Shown: piece after piece, positions 32,830 through 43,063 of the stretch | How the letters are laid out: each line of letters opens with the position of its first letter | Numbering within the stretch: the stretch's first letter is position 1 | From: Polytrichum commune | Taxonomy: Eukaryota > Streptophyta > Polytrichopsida > Polytrichales > Polytrichaceae | NCBI GenBank assembly: GCA_950295325.1 | Contig: OX485803.1 | Coordinates: forward strand, 60,959,554-61,023,553 | Direction of reading: 5' to 3' | DNA length: 64,000 nt | Notes under the pieces: generated by a model | The model's database searches: none | Told to the model about the DNA's origin: nothing | Seen by the model: only the letters and a program-made list of their open reading frames with translations | Position numbers and translations under genes: made by a program

Positions 32830-35283
32830 AGTGAGGGAGTGGTATCTGAGAGGAATTGAGGGTGAGAGGGAGATGTGTGACAAGCTGCTGTTGTGGTGAA
32901 ATTGGCTGATCGACTGACTCCTGTGGGTGCAATGTGGGTTAGCTAGGGTGATGGCAGTTCTCCTGCAGGCAAAGAGATGGTGTAAGTGTGTGATGCTTAC
33001 CTCGTTCGTGTTTGCTACAGGTTGTGGGTGCGGTGGTGGGTGTCGGGGGCGGCTGCTTGGTCTCTGTTTCCCTCCTTCGGTGCTGTAGTGGCTGGCGTTC
33101 GGAGAACAGGGTGCGGAGCGTGACGGGTGGCCACGTCTGTTGCTGGGTTGTAGCGTGTTGTTGGCTCGGTGACGGCTTGTAGCTGCTCGGCGGTCGGAGG
33201 ATTTCGGTGAGGCTTGCGGTGGTCGAGGCCCCGAGCTGTTGGTCCGCTGGTCTTCTAGTGGGCCTTGATTCGGTTGTGTAGGGGGTCGTGCTGTGTGAGC
33301 GGCGATGAGGAGTGTGCTGAGATCGAGGTAGGAATGCAGGGTGAACCGTGGAGAAGAGAGAGTGAAAGCTGGTGGGGTGATGCGAATGTAGTGAGATGGG
33401 AGAGAAGTGAGGTGATTGATGTGGGGCTTGGGGATGTGGATATTAAGTAGTTGGGTTAGCTTGCTAATCCAGGTTTCTGTGTATGCGACTTTGCTAGCTT
33501 TGTGTGTTTCAGAGTCTATTAGTTGGCTGTTTGTGGGTAATTCAGGATGATTTGTGAGATTTTCTAATTGTTGATAGTTTTGATGTGTATGAGCTGTGAA
33601 TTTGTCTGAGGCGGGGCGTGTATTTTGGGGTGGCGGCGTGTGAGACGTTTGTGAGTGTGACCTGTTGTGCGTTGGTGGTGGGTTCCTGGTGTGTCTGAGT
33701 GTTGGTGCATGTATTGGTGGGGAGTCTTGTGTGTGGGGGAGCATGTGTAGGTGTCGTTGCGAGTTGTGCCATTGGCTGTGTCTGTAATTCCAGGGGTCAG
33801 GGGCGAGGTGATATGTGTAGGGGGTCAGGCGTAGTGGGTGCCATTGAGTTGTCGCTGTTGGTCTTAGGCAGTGGTAGTCATTTTGGGTGCTGGAAGCTGG
33901 GTATTGTGGGTGAGGGTAATGTGGGCAGCCTATGGTTGTTGCGAGTTCTGTGGCTGTTTTCCGTCTGCGGCTATCGGATTGGGGGTCGGAGGCGTGTGCT
34001 AAGTACACTAGGTTGAGGAGTATGTATGCTAGAGGATGCGACTGGATCTGGGGGGATGGGGGGGTTTGGGGAATGAGTTTCGATTGTGGTGTTTGGGGAT
34101 GTGTGGGTTGGTGGTGTGAGGTTTGGATGCAGGACCTGAGATCGTGAGGGTTGTGCCTGATTCGTAGTAAGGATTCGCCCCATATGCTCCGAAGTTGCGG
34201 TAGTGCGAGGTTGCGGTTCGTCAGGAGCGGGCTGCTCTGTGCGGGTAAGTCTGCTTTGATGTGGATTAGGTTTTGGGAGGGTAGGGGAGTCCTTGAGTTG
34301 GGGAGTATTGTTAGTGGTTGTGTGTCTGTGTGTATGGGGGATATGTTGTGTGTTTGAGTTATTTTCGGTGTTGGTGGGATTGTTGGGCTTGCTATGGCTT
34401 TTTGTGAGTTGAGGGGGCTCTGTGTGTGGCCATACTGGTGTTGTGCATGCGGCGGAGGGGACAACATCCGGCTTCGTTTGCTGGTGAGTGCAACATTGTG
34501 TCGGTTTGTGTTTATGGTATCTTTGTATGGCAGTCTGTGTGCATGTGGTAATTGGTGTAGTGTGGTAGATCGTTGTGTGGTTATTGTGTGGGTGTTTTGC
34601 GGAGTGGGATGATCAGTGGAGCATTGTGTGAGTTCTGTGTTTAGGGTAGTATTGTACCTGTAAGAAGTTGGGGCCTCTTTCACTGATTGTGTGTGCGCTG
34701 TGTGTGTGAGGTGCGGAGGGGCGGTGGAGGTACAGTTCGCGGGTGGCAGTGGCTGGTGGTGTGCGAGGGGGCGCCTCCGGTGGTGCCATTCGTTTCTCTC
34801 GTCGTCGCTGTTGGAAGAGGGTGGCTGCGTCCGTTGGGGGAGCTGTTGTACCTGTCTCCGATGCAGATCTGGAGTGTAGGGTTCAGGGGTGTGAAGGGTG
34901 GTAGTGTTAGGTTTAGCCTTGTAAGGGTGTAGTGCCTGAGGTGGGCTGAGTGTGTAATACACTATTATGACAATAAGAGAATACTTGCGAAGGCTGCTCC
35001 ACTTGTGTCTACTGGATCTGATGTCTGTTGCATTGGTTGTCGCCGCTAGGGTTTGGTGTCGCTGCCTCTGAAACTCCTTTCTGCTAGCTTGTCTGGTGTT
35101 GTCCTGCTGCTTCGTTGGTGTGGGAGCTGTTGCTTGTGCCGCTCTATTGTGTCTGTGATGCGGGGCCTTCGCTGTGACCTGCGGCGGTGTGTTCAGCTGG
35201 GTTTCCTCGGTGCGGCGGCCGCAGCGACGTCCGCCATCGACAATCTCCTGTAGGGTTTTACATATATCCTAGGACTAGACATC
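32830..35283 (-). other. LINE 5' leader with long low-complexity open frame
   Basis: An open frame of 917 codons (34962-32209) covers most of this leader, but it starts at GTG, is built of Pro/Thr/His/Ser-rich low complexity, and overlaps ORF1 in another frame. The strand is so poor in G and T that stop codons are rare, so openness is weak evidence of coding. The 5' end (35000-35260) is GC-rich with a short ATG frame (MADVAAAAPRKPS) and probably holds the internal promoter. Confidence 0.5.
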
Positions 35284-35295
35284 TATTTAAACTAA
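35284..35295. repeat. Target-site duplication of the LINE (5' side)
   Basis: tatttaaactaa, identical to 21736-21747, marking the 5' end of the minus-strand element. Confidence 0.75.
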
Positions 35296-35449
35296 TATTA
35301 AGTGACAACCTAATTAACTATCTATTACCAAGTCCCATGTGGCACCACAGGTTCCCCCCTTTATATCCCTTGGTCCCCTTGAGTCCTCTAGCTAAATCCC
35401 TCAAGCCTAGCATGAAGCCCTTGCAGTCAGCACTCCGCATTCCTTTGTA

Positions 35450-35915
35450 AGACCGGCAGCTACCTTCTCTAGCCCAGCTTAATCTTTGAACTGCAGCTGC
35501 CTTCTTTGAACTGCTACCTAAACTTGTCCTCGGCAGTTGCCTTCTATATTAACCACACTAAGCTTAATCCTTGAATTGTTGCCTTAGCCTGTCCTCGGCA
35601 GCTGCCTTCTGTATTAATCACACTAAGCTTAATCTTTGAATTGTTGCCTTAGCCTGTCCTCGGCAGCTGCTGCCTTCCCTAGCCCAGCTTAATCTTTGAA
35701 CTGCAGCTGCCTTCTTTGAATTGCTGCCTAAACCTGTCCTCGGCAGCTGCCTTCTGTATTAACCACACTAAGCTTAATCTTTGAACTGCTGCCTTAGCCT
35801 GTCCTCGGAAGTTGCTGCCTTCCCTAGCCCAGCTTAATCCTTGAACTGCAACTGCCTTCTTTGAACTGCTGCCTAAACCTGTCCTCGGCAACTGCCTTCT
35901 GTATTAACCACACTA
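35450..35915. repeat. Higher-order tandem repeat, ~65-bp and ~145-bp units
   Basis: agcccagcttaatc recurs at 35471, 35681 and 35826 (spacings 210 and 145, differing by 65). Between these, a 65-bp unit containing cacactaagcttaatc and agcctgtcctcggcagc repeats. It gives a rearranged frame on both strands but no credible protein. Confidence 0.8.
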
Positions 35916-36502
35916 AGCCCCTACCTGATCTCACTAATTTCCACAAGACCCTCTTACTAATATTCCTACCTAATCACACTAAATCCCCTAATACCCTCTT
36001 ACTAATTCATACACTTTTTCTAACTCTAAGAGCTCAAAATCCTAGAGAGGAGGGGGAGAGAGAGAGAGGAGAAGAGAGGAAGAGGAAGAAGGAAGAGAGG
36101 AGAAAGGAGAAACGGGAGAGAGGGCACCCAAACCACAAACCCCTTAACCTTCTCCTACTTAGTAGGACCTTATCCTATCCACTAAACCCTCACCCCCTAA
36201 ACCAACACAAGCATGTTCTAAATCAAACATTTAAATCCAAGGCACTTCTCCTTGCTTCATCAACACTACTCACTTAGCCAAAACTCTTCCTAATGCCACT
36301 AAGCTTCTAATTAACCACACAAAATAGGCTTAAGGCCTAAAACATAAACCACACCAAGCCTCATTCTTTTTATATTTTTGATTGTTTCAATAATACTCCA
36401 AATGCAATTCTAAATAAATTCTAAACATAAAACAAATATGAGCACTCATTTTGGGCTCTTACTCTACTATACGTAAGACTCGAGGACTCTAAATCCAACT
36501 AG
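35916..36502. other. Spacer with purine tract
   Basis: A nearly pure A/G stretch at 36045-36123 lies in otherwise AT-rich non-coding sequence. Just before the LTR, agactctactat repeats twice (about 36466 and 36503). Confidence 0.5.
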
Positions 36503-36806
36503 ACTCTACTATCTGTAAAACTAGAGGATTCCACCTTGGGAGATCTAATATTTCTAAAAGGTAAAGGGGAGTTATTCACTTGTCAGGATTATGGTGTTAC
36601 ACAATTTTCTCACTTTGTAAGTGACGACCATTGGTTAAGAGCACTTAAATCACCCCAAAGGCATGGAGGGAAAGCATGTTAACTACATGCTTGAGGACTA
36701 GTTGAGGGGAGCTTCAACTCTTAGTTCCTACAAGTATAAAAGGCTCGAGGTTGGGTGGATCAAGCCTCTTATTTTTTTCCTTTTTGTTAAGAGAGAGAGA
36801 CATTAC
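36503..36806 (+). repeat. Ty3/Gypsy 5' LTR (partial) with promoter
   Basis: Homologous to 47566-47760: both hold ctctaaatcc/acttaaccct-type starts, actagagga, the string aatcaccccaaaggcatgga, and tttgtaagtga. It ends just before a tRNA-iMet-like primer-binding site and contains a TATA box. The true left edge is not clear because homology is lost before 36503. Confidence 0.65.
36735..36743 (+). promoter_or_regulatory. LTR TATA box
   Basis: tataaaagg, about 70 bp before the LTR end, in the expected place for the U3/R boundary of a plant Gypsy LTR. Confidence 0.5.
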
Positions 36807-36807
36807 A

Positions 36808-36820
36808 TTGATATCAAAGC
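36808..36820 (+). other. Primer-binding site, tRNA-iMet type
   Basis: ttgatatcaaagc matches the usual plant PBS core tggtatcagagc with two changes and starts right after the LTR end. Confidence 0.6.
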
Positions 36821-38464
36821 TCCAAGATCTTGTACCTTGGTGTTTTGGGTGTTGTCATTTTTTCGTTGGGGAGATGATTAAGTTATTCGAAGAAGGGAAT
36901 GAGTTGGTTGCTTTCTTAAGTACAAGGAGCAAAGCTTAGTTTGTTTTGTTTTCAGAGAGGCCAGACGAGCACTTAAGGCATACTTGGTAGAAAATTTGCT
37001 CTAAATTTTTGGTGATCCGATTATCAAGACATCTACATATTTTGGTTTTTTCTTCAAATGTTTTTCATGGTTTTTTGGGACATTCAAGTGCTTCCGTTTG
37101 AGTTCTTTAATTTTTTTTTCCTTGAATATATTACACTTGAAAAGCTTTTGAATTAAGTTCTAGGGTTTTTTGGTTTTAGGGTATTGTCACAGTATGCGGC
37201 ATCGGAGTCCACACCGCATCCGGGGGCTTTCATTCATTTATAGTTGGATGGATGAACCCTAGGAGTTGGAGAAATGCTCCTAAATGAGGAACCTCCTCCT
37301 TGGCTTGGCATTCTTGCAAAGTAAAGTCTTGTGATTGAGAGTGTGAAGAGAGCTTGTGTGAAGAGAGCTTGTGTGAGGTACAAATTGCATGTTGTTGCAA
37401 TAAAATCTTGAGTTCTTCTCCCCTTACTTACACTTTTGGATTCTCATGTATTGGAGTGAGAGATAACTTGACTTATTGTGTGTGTTTGAAGAGAGAATTA
37501 GAGCTTTTGCTAGGGTTTGACTCTCTTCCTTCTCACTTGGCAAGAATGTTTTATTTTATTTTATTTTTATCTTGAGATATAACACGCAAGAGAGAGTGTG
37601 AGGATAACGAGCGACGAAGTTGTAGAGTGTCAGAACGAGGAACACCGCAGATTGGTGGAGCAACAAGAAGAAGAATATTTGCTTGTGAATGGCACATCAT
37701 GGTGAATTGTAGTGAGGAATTATTTAATTTTTCACAAAATTTCTTATCATTTGGTCGCTTGCAAGCAGGAATTCATGCCATTGAGCTTTGAAAGCAAATT
37801 CTTGACTTTAAATGAAAGAAAATTTGATTTTAAAAAATGAGAGGAGACAACTATGGGAGTCAAAGCCCCTAGCTGGCAACGCTCGGCGGCAAATTGCGGT
37901 AGTTGGCCGGTCTGCAAGCCAAGGTTGGGCCAGCTGCCCCCCCCCCCCCTTATATTCACGTTGTCCTTCCCCCACCTTTGGTTGGGGGGCACATATACTT
38001 CATGGTCGAATGTGAAATTCTTGATGAAAGACAAACTTCTGCAAAGGATGTCTTCATTAATCAAGAACGAAAGTTGGGGGCTTGCAGATGATTATATACC
38101 ATCTTAGTATCAACCATAAACAAAGTCGACTAGGGTTTGGAGCAAAATAATTTTGTTTTCAAGGGTGGAGCACTGCGGGAAGAGTTCGCGGGAGCATCCG
38201 GGAACAAGCGGAATGCGTGGGATTGCACCGAGCTTGCGGTTGGCTCATTATTCTTCCAAATCAAGTTGTGAGAAGTACTTGGTATAAATGAGTTTTTTTT
38301 GGTTTTAAATTAAATTAAATAATAAATAATAAATAAATAAACAACAACAACAACAACTTCAGCAACCACATATTTGAATTATTGGGGGGCAAGTTGGCCA
38401 GTGTTGAGATTCATTTAGGTTTTGTGATGCATGGGGTTATTGAGGAATTGCCACTGAGAGTTGT
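36821..38464. other. Gypsy leader, no gag recognised
   Basis: Only short frames, with no CCHC knuckle or aspartic protease motif. Contains a run of ten C (about 37940-37949) and, near 38311-38356, AAAT/AAC simple repeats. gag-pro is either deleted or beyond recognition. Confidence 0.4.
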
Positions 38465-39745
38465 TTGGCATATGAAATTGCCGTGCAACCTAGAAAAAAT
38501 TCCGCCTTATTGGAGGAGACATTGGCATTCATAAGGAGTATTGAGGATCAATTGGAGATGACACCTAAGCATTGGTGCACCATCCCAAGGACCCTCTTCC
38601 TCTCTGGCGCGATTCCGCAGAGCTATTCAAAATATGTAAGGACATTGTCCTCTCTCTGGGTTCTATGACGCCAGTCATACCGGATACCCCATCGTTGTTG
38701 GTTCATACCATTCCATGGCATCCGCCAGACGAGGGAAACACTTTGGTGGAACTGTTTGGTGGCATTGGGACACAATTGGCGGCCGTGTTGGAGGCTCCCC
38801 TCACGGTTCAACAATATGTCTATATGGATGACAGTCATGTGTCCACCCATGTGGCTCGTCACCATTTACACCAGTTCATGGTGTTGTACCCACAACAGTT
38901 AAACCCGACTACCATCCGTAGGTGATTTGGATGTCTTCCTCGTGATATTACACTTATCAGTGTGAAAGATTTGCGAAGATTAAGTCCCGTGGATCTGGTG
39001 ATTGTGGGATGGCCATGTCAGGGCCACTCACGTGTTGGAGCAGGCCAAGGTTTGGAGGATCCCAAGTCTAGTCTTTACTGGGACCTCATCAGGCTCATAC
39101 AGTGGTGGTTTATCCACCAACCTTCTCCCCCATGGTACATATTCAAGAATGTACCTCTGTTGGGAGACTCTCGGGATAAGGTGTTGGAGGGCAGACATCA
39201 TGTTTGTCAACACCTTGGAAATCCCATTTTTGTGGATGCCACGGGATTTGGTTTGTATTCCCACCGTCCTTGGTGGCTCTGGACCAACCTCGCACCGCTA
39301 TTCACTTTGCTACAACATTTTCTGCAGTGCCTCCACCTTTTGATCAAAAGGTGGATGACATCTTGGATCCAAACCAAACCTCTTTGTTGGTTGTTCAAGA
39401 TGATTTACCCATGTTGGCATTGGTCAAGTGGGTGCACTATGGAGGGCCTTCCCAACCTTTATGATTTTTTCACAGTCACTCGCATTCCGCAATTGAGGGT
39501 TTGGTATGGTGTGGGATGATCACACTAAAATCCATCACGTACCTTTTGTTGATGAACGGGAGCGTGTCATGGGATTTCAGACTGGAACCACAACAACTCC
39601 TGGCCTTTTTCAGGGCCAACGACGGTACGTGTTGAGCCAACCATGGATCTTAACATCATGGTGTGGACTATTGGTTTTTGTCTTGCATTGTAAATGCATC
39701 GTAGTGACCAGTTGTCCAATGGCCCCTCCTCTGAGTAGCAGTTAG
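38465..39745 (+). pseudogene. C5-DNA methyltransferase (DNMT3/DRM-like) inside Ty3/Gypsy
   Basis: Motifs of a cytosine-5 DNA methyltransferase occur in canonical order. Motif I is LVELFGGIGTQLAAV (SAM binding, from 38749). A region YVYMDDSHVSTHVARHH resembles motifs II-III. Motif IV is GWPCQGHSRVGAGQ with the catalytic Cys at 39016-39018. Motif VI reads FKNVPLLGD, where the catalytic Glu of ENV is Lys. Motif VIII is HRPWWLWTNLAP, and motifs IX-X are PFVDERERVMGF and GQRRYVLSQ. Motifs I to VIII share one frame apart from a TGA at 38923-38925; the 3' part is shifted between frames at least twice. The Gypsy RT N-terminus begins directly downstream, so the enzyme was part of, or fused to, the retrotransposon polyprotein. 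Not functional in this copy. Confidence 0.82.
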
Positions 39746-40130
39746 AATTTATGCCAACATCAGGTGGTCTCCTTTTGGTGGAGAGAGAGATCACAAAGTT
39801 TGATGATTGGCCATTGGAATTAGGGCTTCATCTCACTGGTGTTGAGACACGAAAGGTACGAACATTCATTCGCTCGTATCATAGGTATTTTGTTTTTAGC
39901 CTTCATAATCTTGAACGCTACAAAGAAAAATCCATCCACATTCAAATGGAGGACGACCATCATGTTTTTTGGAGATCTTGTAGGCTCAATGTTTCCTAGA
40001 GGATTGGCGTCCAGACTCGTTGCCGAGAGCTCTTGGCAACAAGGTTGATCAAACTCTCTTACGGGGAGTATGCTTGTGCTATGGTTATGCCATCGAATAA
40101 TGATATCTTTGGCAATTGGACGAATTATTC
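39746..40130 (+). pseudogene. Ty3/Gypsy reverse transcriptase, N-terminal piece
   Basis: Frames read VEREITKFDDWPLEL, RYFVFSLHNLERYKEKSIHI and, after a TAG and a shift, RIGVQTRCRELLATRLIKLS with YGEYACAMVMPSNNDIFG. These match the segment before the RT palm in plant chromoviruses (..HVFAF..LG.Y.. through the VMP box). It is cut off at GNWT, where the palm with its YLDD is missing. Confidence 0.75.
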
Positions 40131-40199
40131 CTCTATGTGGTGAATAATTCCTCTATGCGGTAAAACAATGTGGTGAATAATTCCTCTATTTTAGTAATC

Positions 40200-40425
40200 A
40201 ATCAAATGGATGGCTTGCATAAGATGGACAGCTTGCAAAAGATCTCGGCACCGATCAATGTACCAATACTTCATATTTTCTTGGGTTTGGCAAATTACTA
40301 CCGATGATTCGTCAAAAACATAAGCTTGATCGCCAAGCCTCTCACCATTCTTACAAGCAAGGAACATCCTTAGACCAGGGGTTGTGAGCAGCAGGAGGCA
40401 TTCGAGACAATGTATGCCCATCCTC
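40200..40425 (+). pseudogene. Ty3/Gypsy RT thumb fragment
   Basis: Frame reads SAPINVPILHIFLGLANYYR, RFVKNISLIAKPLTILTSKE and CEQQEAFETM, the conserved connection between RT and RNase H. A deletion joins it to the N-terminal piece upstream. A 27-bp direct repeat (gtggtgaataattcctctat) sits at the junction (40138-40195). Confidence 0.75.
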
Positions 40426-41713
40426 ATCATTTTCCACCTCATCAGGGATGTCATCTTCGCGTGAGCTATTTCCATGGACTTCATCATAGCGGATAAATGC
40501 TTAATTACACATGCGATGCAACTCAGTTTCAGGATCTATGCTTTCATTGAATGAACCTACACAAGGTGCTTGAATTCGATTGCCATGACGACCCAATGTA
40601 TGGGGATATTCACGATTTGACAGTGAATAAGGATCACAACCCAATGGCGCCAACTCGGGATCCGGTCCCTGCCAAATTTTGAAATTAAATAATAAAGTGT
40701 AAAGTTCTCAAGTCAACTAAGACAAAAATAAAATGTTTTGAAATTTATAGTAAAAAAAGGTTATTTGGTCCATTGCTAACCTCAAAGTCTCAAAAATTTA
40801 CTTTATAGTATGCAAATAGTTCTTCTCCTGCTTTGGTAAGCCTAGTTGACCTAGTCATTACATATCCCCATTCTTTCTTGTTCCATGGTCTAGGATCCAC
40901 ATCATGATATTCCCAAATGACATTCTCAATCTCCTCATGCCTATCAATAGAGCTATTGATATAGCCTGCAACATTCTCTTTTTCCACATCCCAATCAATG
41001 TAAAATATTTTTTCCGCATTCAATACATAGCATTTTACTCTTGGAAAATAACCTTGCATCTTCTTGTATTGGTTGGTTGTGTAGCAAGGCCCCGTAAATG
41101 GAATCAATTCTTCTTCTGCTTCTAAATTTTGAAGTGTAAATAGACCCCAACCCATGTACGGAAATGTGGATATTCTAATTTCCCATTGACGGTTCCACCA
41201 TGTAAAAGGGGTCATCCGTGGGATTGGTAGAGTAGGTCATTGGCCATAGTTCTTCCCCACGTCAAAATTGACCAATTGGGTTATGGCCTTAGGTACAAAT
41301 GAAGCTGACATTTCTTGTTTGGGAAAGCCTTCCCTAAGAAAAGCCTTTAATGCCAAGCTCATTGATTTTTTCATTTGTGGGCGATGTTTATCCTACACCA
41401 TACATAAATGCAAAACATCAAGCTTTGATGTCTATGTTATATACATTATGTTGCAAACAATGAAATTGATCCAACTATCAACATTGCATGAATAAATAAA
41501 AACTCACCAGAATTGATTGTGTGAAGAATTCGTCACGCTTGAACTTTCGGAGATGTGCTCGTATCGTCGTTCAGTTGAGCACTTGAGAACCATGACATTT
41601 GTTGCATAGACAACAATATTCATGCAACTTAAGACGATTTACTTGTAGTTCTTCTCTAGCACAAAGGGCAGCCTTCATGGTGTTAGGATCAAGTTCCCCT
41701 TCCACCATGTTTA
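40426..41713 (-). pseudogene. SET-domain gene in a transposon, three exons
   Basis: Exon 1 (41713-41508) reads MVEGELDPNTMKAALCAREE and contains CCLCNKCHGS with a downstream HLRKFKRDEFF, like a C2H-type finger of CACTA transposases; donor GTGAGT. Exon 2 (41393-40807, acceptor gtgtag) codes KHRPQMKKSMSLALKAF and, after one TGA, the SET domain: MGWGLFTLQNL, ELIPFTGPCYTT, FYIDWDVEKENVAGYINSS and EELFAYYK; donor AAA/GTAAAT. Exon 3 (from 40671, acceptor ggcag) joins in phase: GPDPELAPLGCDPYSL, then an acidic tail. Stop codons interrupt each exon once. SET domains methylate lysines on histones or other proteins. An intact 141-codon ORF (41215-40790) covers the SET core. The left border overlaps the Gypsy fragment and is uncertain. 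Confidence 0.68.
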
Positions 41714-42139
41714 CTGTAACAATTATTAGATAATACCATAATAATTATATTGATACATTATGCTAATATACATATTAGTATGCCACAAAATTAATTAAAA
41801 CACTATTTGCCATGTAGGATATTGCAATACATAGGTCTTTGCCATGTACACTAAGGTTAGTCAATAGGTGCTTAATTGACTACATAAGTCACAGAGGTGC
41901 TTATAAATATTTTTTTATTGACTGGATGTCACATATTGTGAGTCAAAAGGTAATTTATTGACTACATAGGGTATTTAAAATTTGAACGTTTAAAAAAAAG
42001 ACGGGAACATGGTTCTATGGAGGCGGGAAAGGCAGTGAAACAAGTGGAACAAGGAATGCAAGGATGTATTGCAAGTGAGGCAAGAAATGCAAGAATCGGA
42101 TGCAAGAATTGAGGAATGCAGTGAAGAACAGTAAGGGTA
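41714..42139. other. Non-coding, left subterminal-type repeats
   Basis: No ORF. Positions 41845-41970 hold several ttgactacataag/ttattgact motifs that recur around 43735-44290 and may be subterminal repeats of one DNA transposon. A cactatttgccatgta string at 41802 is a possible but weak left terminus. Confidence 0.35.
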
Positions 42140-42800
42140 GACAATTGTGGGTTTCCTAGTGAGAGTTTGTAAGTGAGGGTTTCCTACTGAAGGTTTCTAA
42201 GTGGTAGTTTAAGGGTTTCAGACAAGGGTTTGAATTTCAACAAGATAGCAAAAATCATCTCAAACAATAGTTTCAGAAATCATCTCAAACAAGCAAGGGT
42301 TTGAGTCTAAGGGTTTTAGACAAGGGTTTGAGACATCATCAGAAATCATCTCAAGCAAGCAAGGGTTTGAGTCTAAGGGTTTTAGACAAGGGTTTGAGAC
42401 ATCATCAGAAATCATCTCAAGCAAGCAAGGGTTTGAGATCTGAAGTGGTTTGAGACAAGGGTTTGAGCAAGGGTTTGAGACAAGGTTTCTAAGTGGTAGT
42501 TCTAAGGGTTTTAGATTGTGGGTTTCAACAAGACAAACTAGAAATCATCTCAAACAAGAGTTGAACATACAATCAGGCAAGGCAGGCAAGGGTTTGAGGA
42601 CATACAATCAGACAATGAAACATTAAGGGTGGATAGGGTTTGAGGACATACAATCAGGCAAGGCAGGCAAGGGTTTGAAGCAAGAGCATGCAAGGGTTTG
42701 AGGCAAGAGCAGAAATCATCTCAAAGAACTTCAAGAGGCAGGCAAGGGTTTGAGGCAGAGCAAGCAAGGGTTTGAGGCAAGAACAAAAATCATTTCAAAT
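42140..42800. repeat. Irregular minisatellite, CAAGGGTTTGAG core
   Basis: About twenty copies of caagggtttgag or close variants are mixed with agaaatcatctcaaacaag and tctaagggttttagac units of variable spacing. A/G-rich on the plus strand. No coding. Confidence 0.85.
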
Positions 42801-43063
42801 GTGATCCACATGTGATTTTCTTTTGTTAGGTGCCATTTTTTCTCTGGGATTCTTCACTTTGCTCCTCTTTTTCCAAACGTGCAGAAGTTCCTCCTACAAA
42901 TCACATACAACTGCTCAATAGATAGTTCATTCAACCACACACCACTCAAATACAACTGCTCAATAGATAGCTCATAGAATGGGAGGCTCTCTACATAAAT
43001 CCATATACTTTTGTATACTTTGTATTCCTGGCCGTGCTAATTCATATTGATGTTTGTCTTCTA

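Larger units (their letters stand above)
21748..35283 (-). mobile_element. Full-length non-LTR retrotransposon, Dualen/RandI-like
   Basis: A 13.5-kb unit flanked by a perfect 12-bp direct repeat. Sense order on the minus strand: a long C/A-rich leader (35283 to about 32830); ORF1 with RRM-like domains; then one ORF2 frame carrying two 2A-like motifs, APE endonuclease, reverse transcriptase, RNase H, CCHC zinc knuckle and a PD...E restriction-like nuclease-like C-terminus; a 540-bp 3' UTR; a terminal hairpin; and a (TTC)n tail. Having APE and RLE-type modules plus RNase H in one element is the hallmark of the Dualen/RandI group described from Chlamydomonas. The sense strand is strongly depleted of G. 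Four in-frame TAA codons suggest this copy is inactive. The clade assignment is inference from domain order and needs a tree. Confidence 0.85.

Noticed and set aside
32209-34962. 917-codon open frame as a real LINE protein
   Set aside because: It starts at GTG, is low-complexity Pro/Thr/His, overlaps ORF1 and lies in strand-skewed DNA where stops are rare. Described as leader instead.
35861-36277. 138-codon frame over tandem repeat and purine tract
   Set aside because: Begins inside the tandem repeat and runs through the A/G-rich low-complexity tract; no domain.
42140-42800. CRISPR-like array
   Set aside because: Repeats are short and irregular without unique spacers, and the DNA is eukaryotic.
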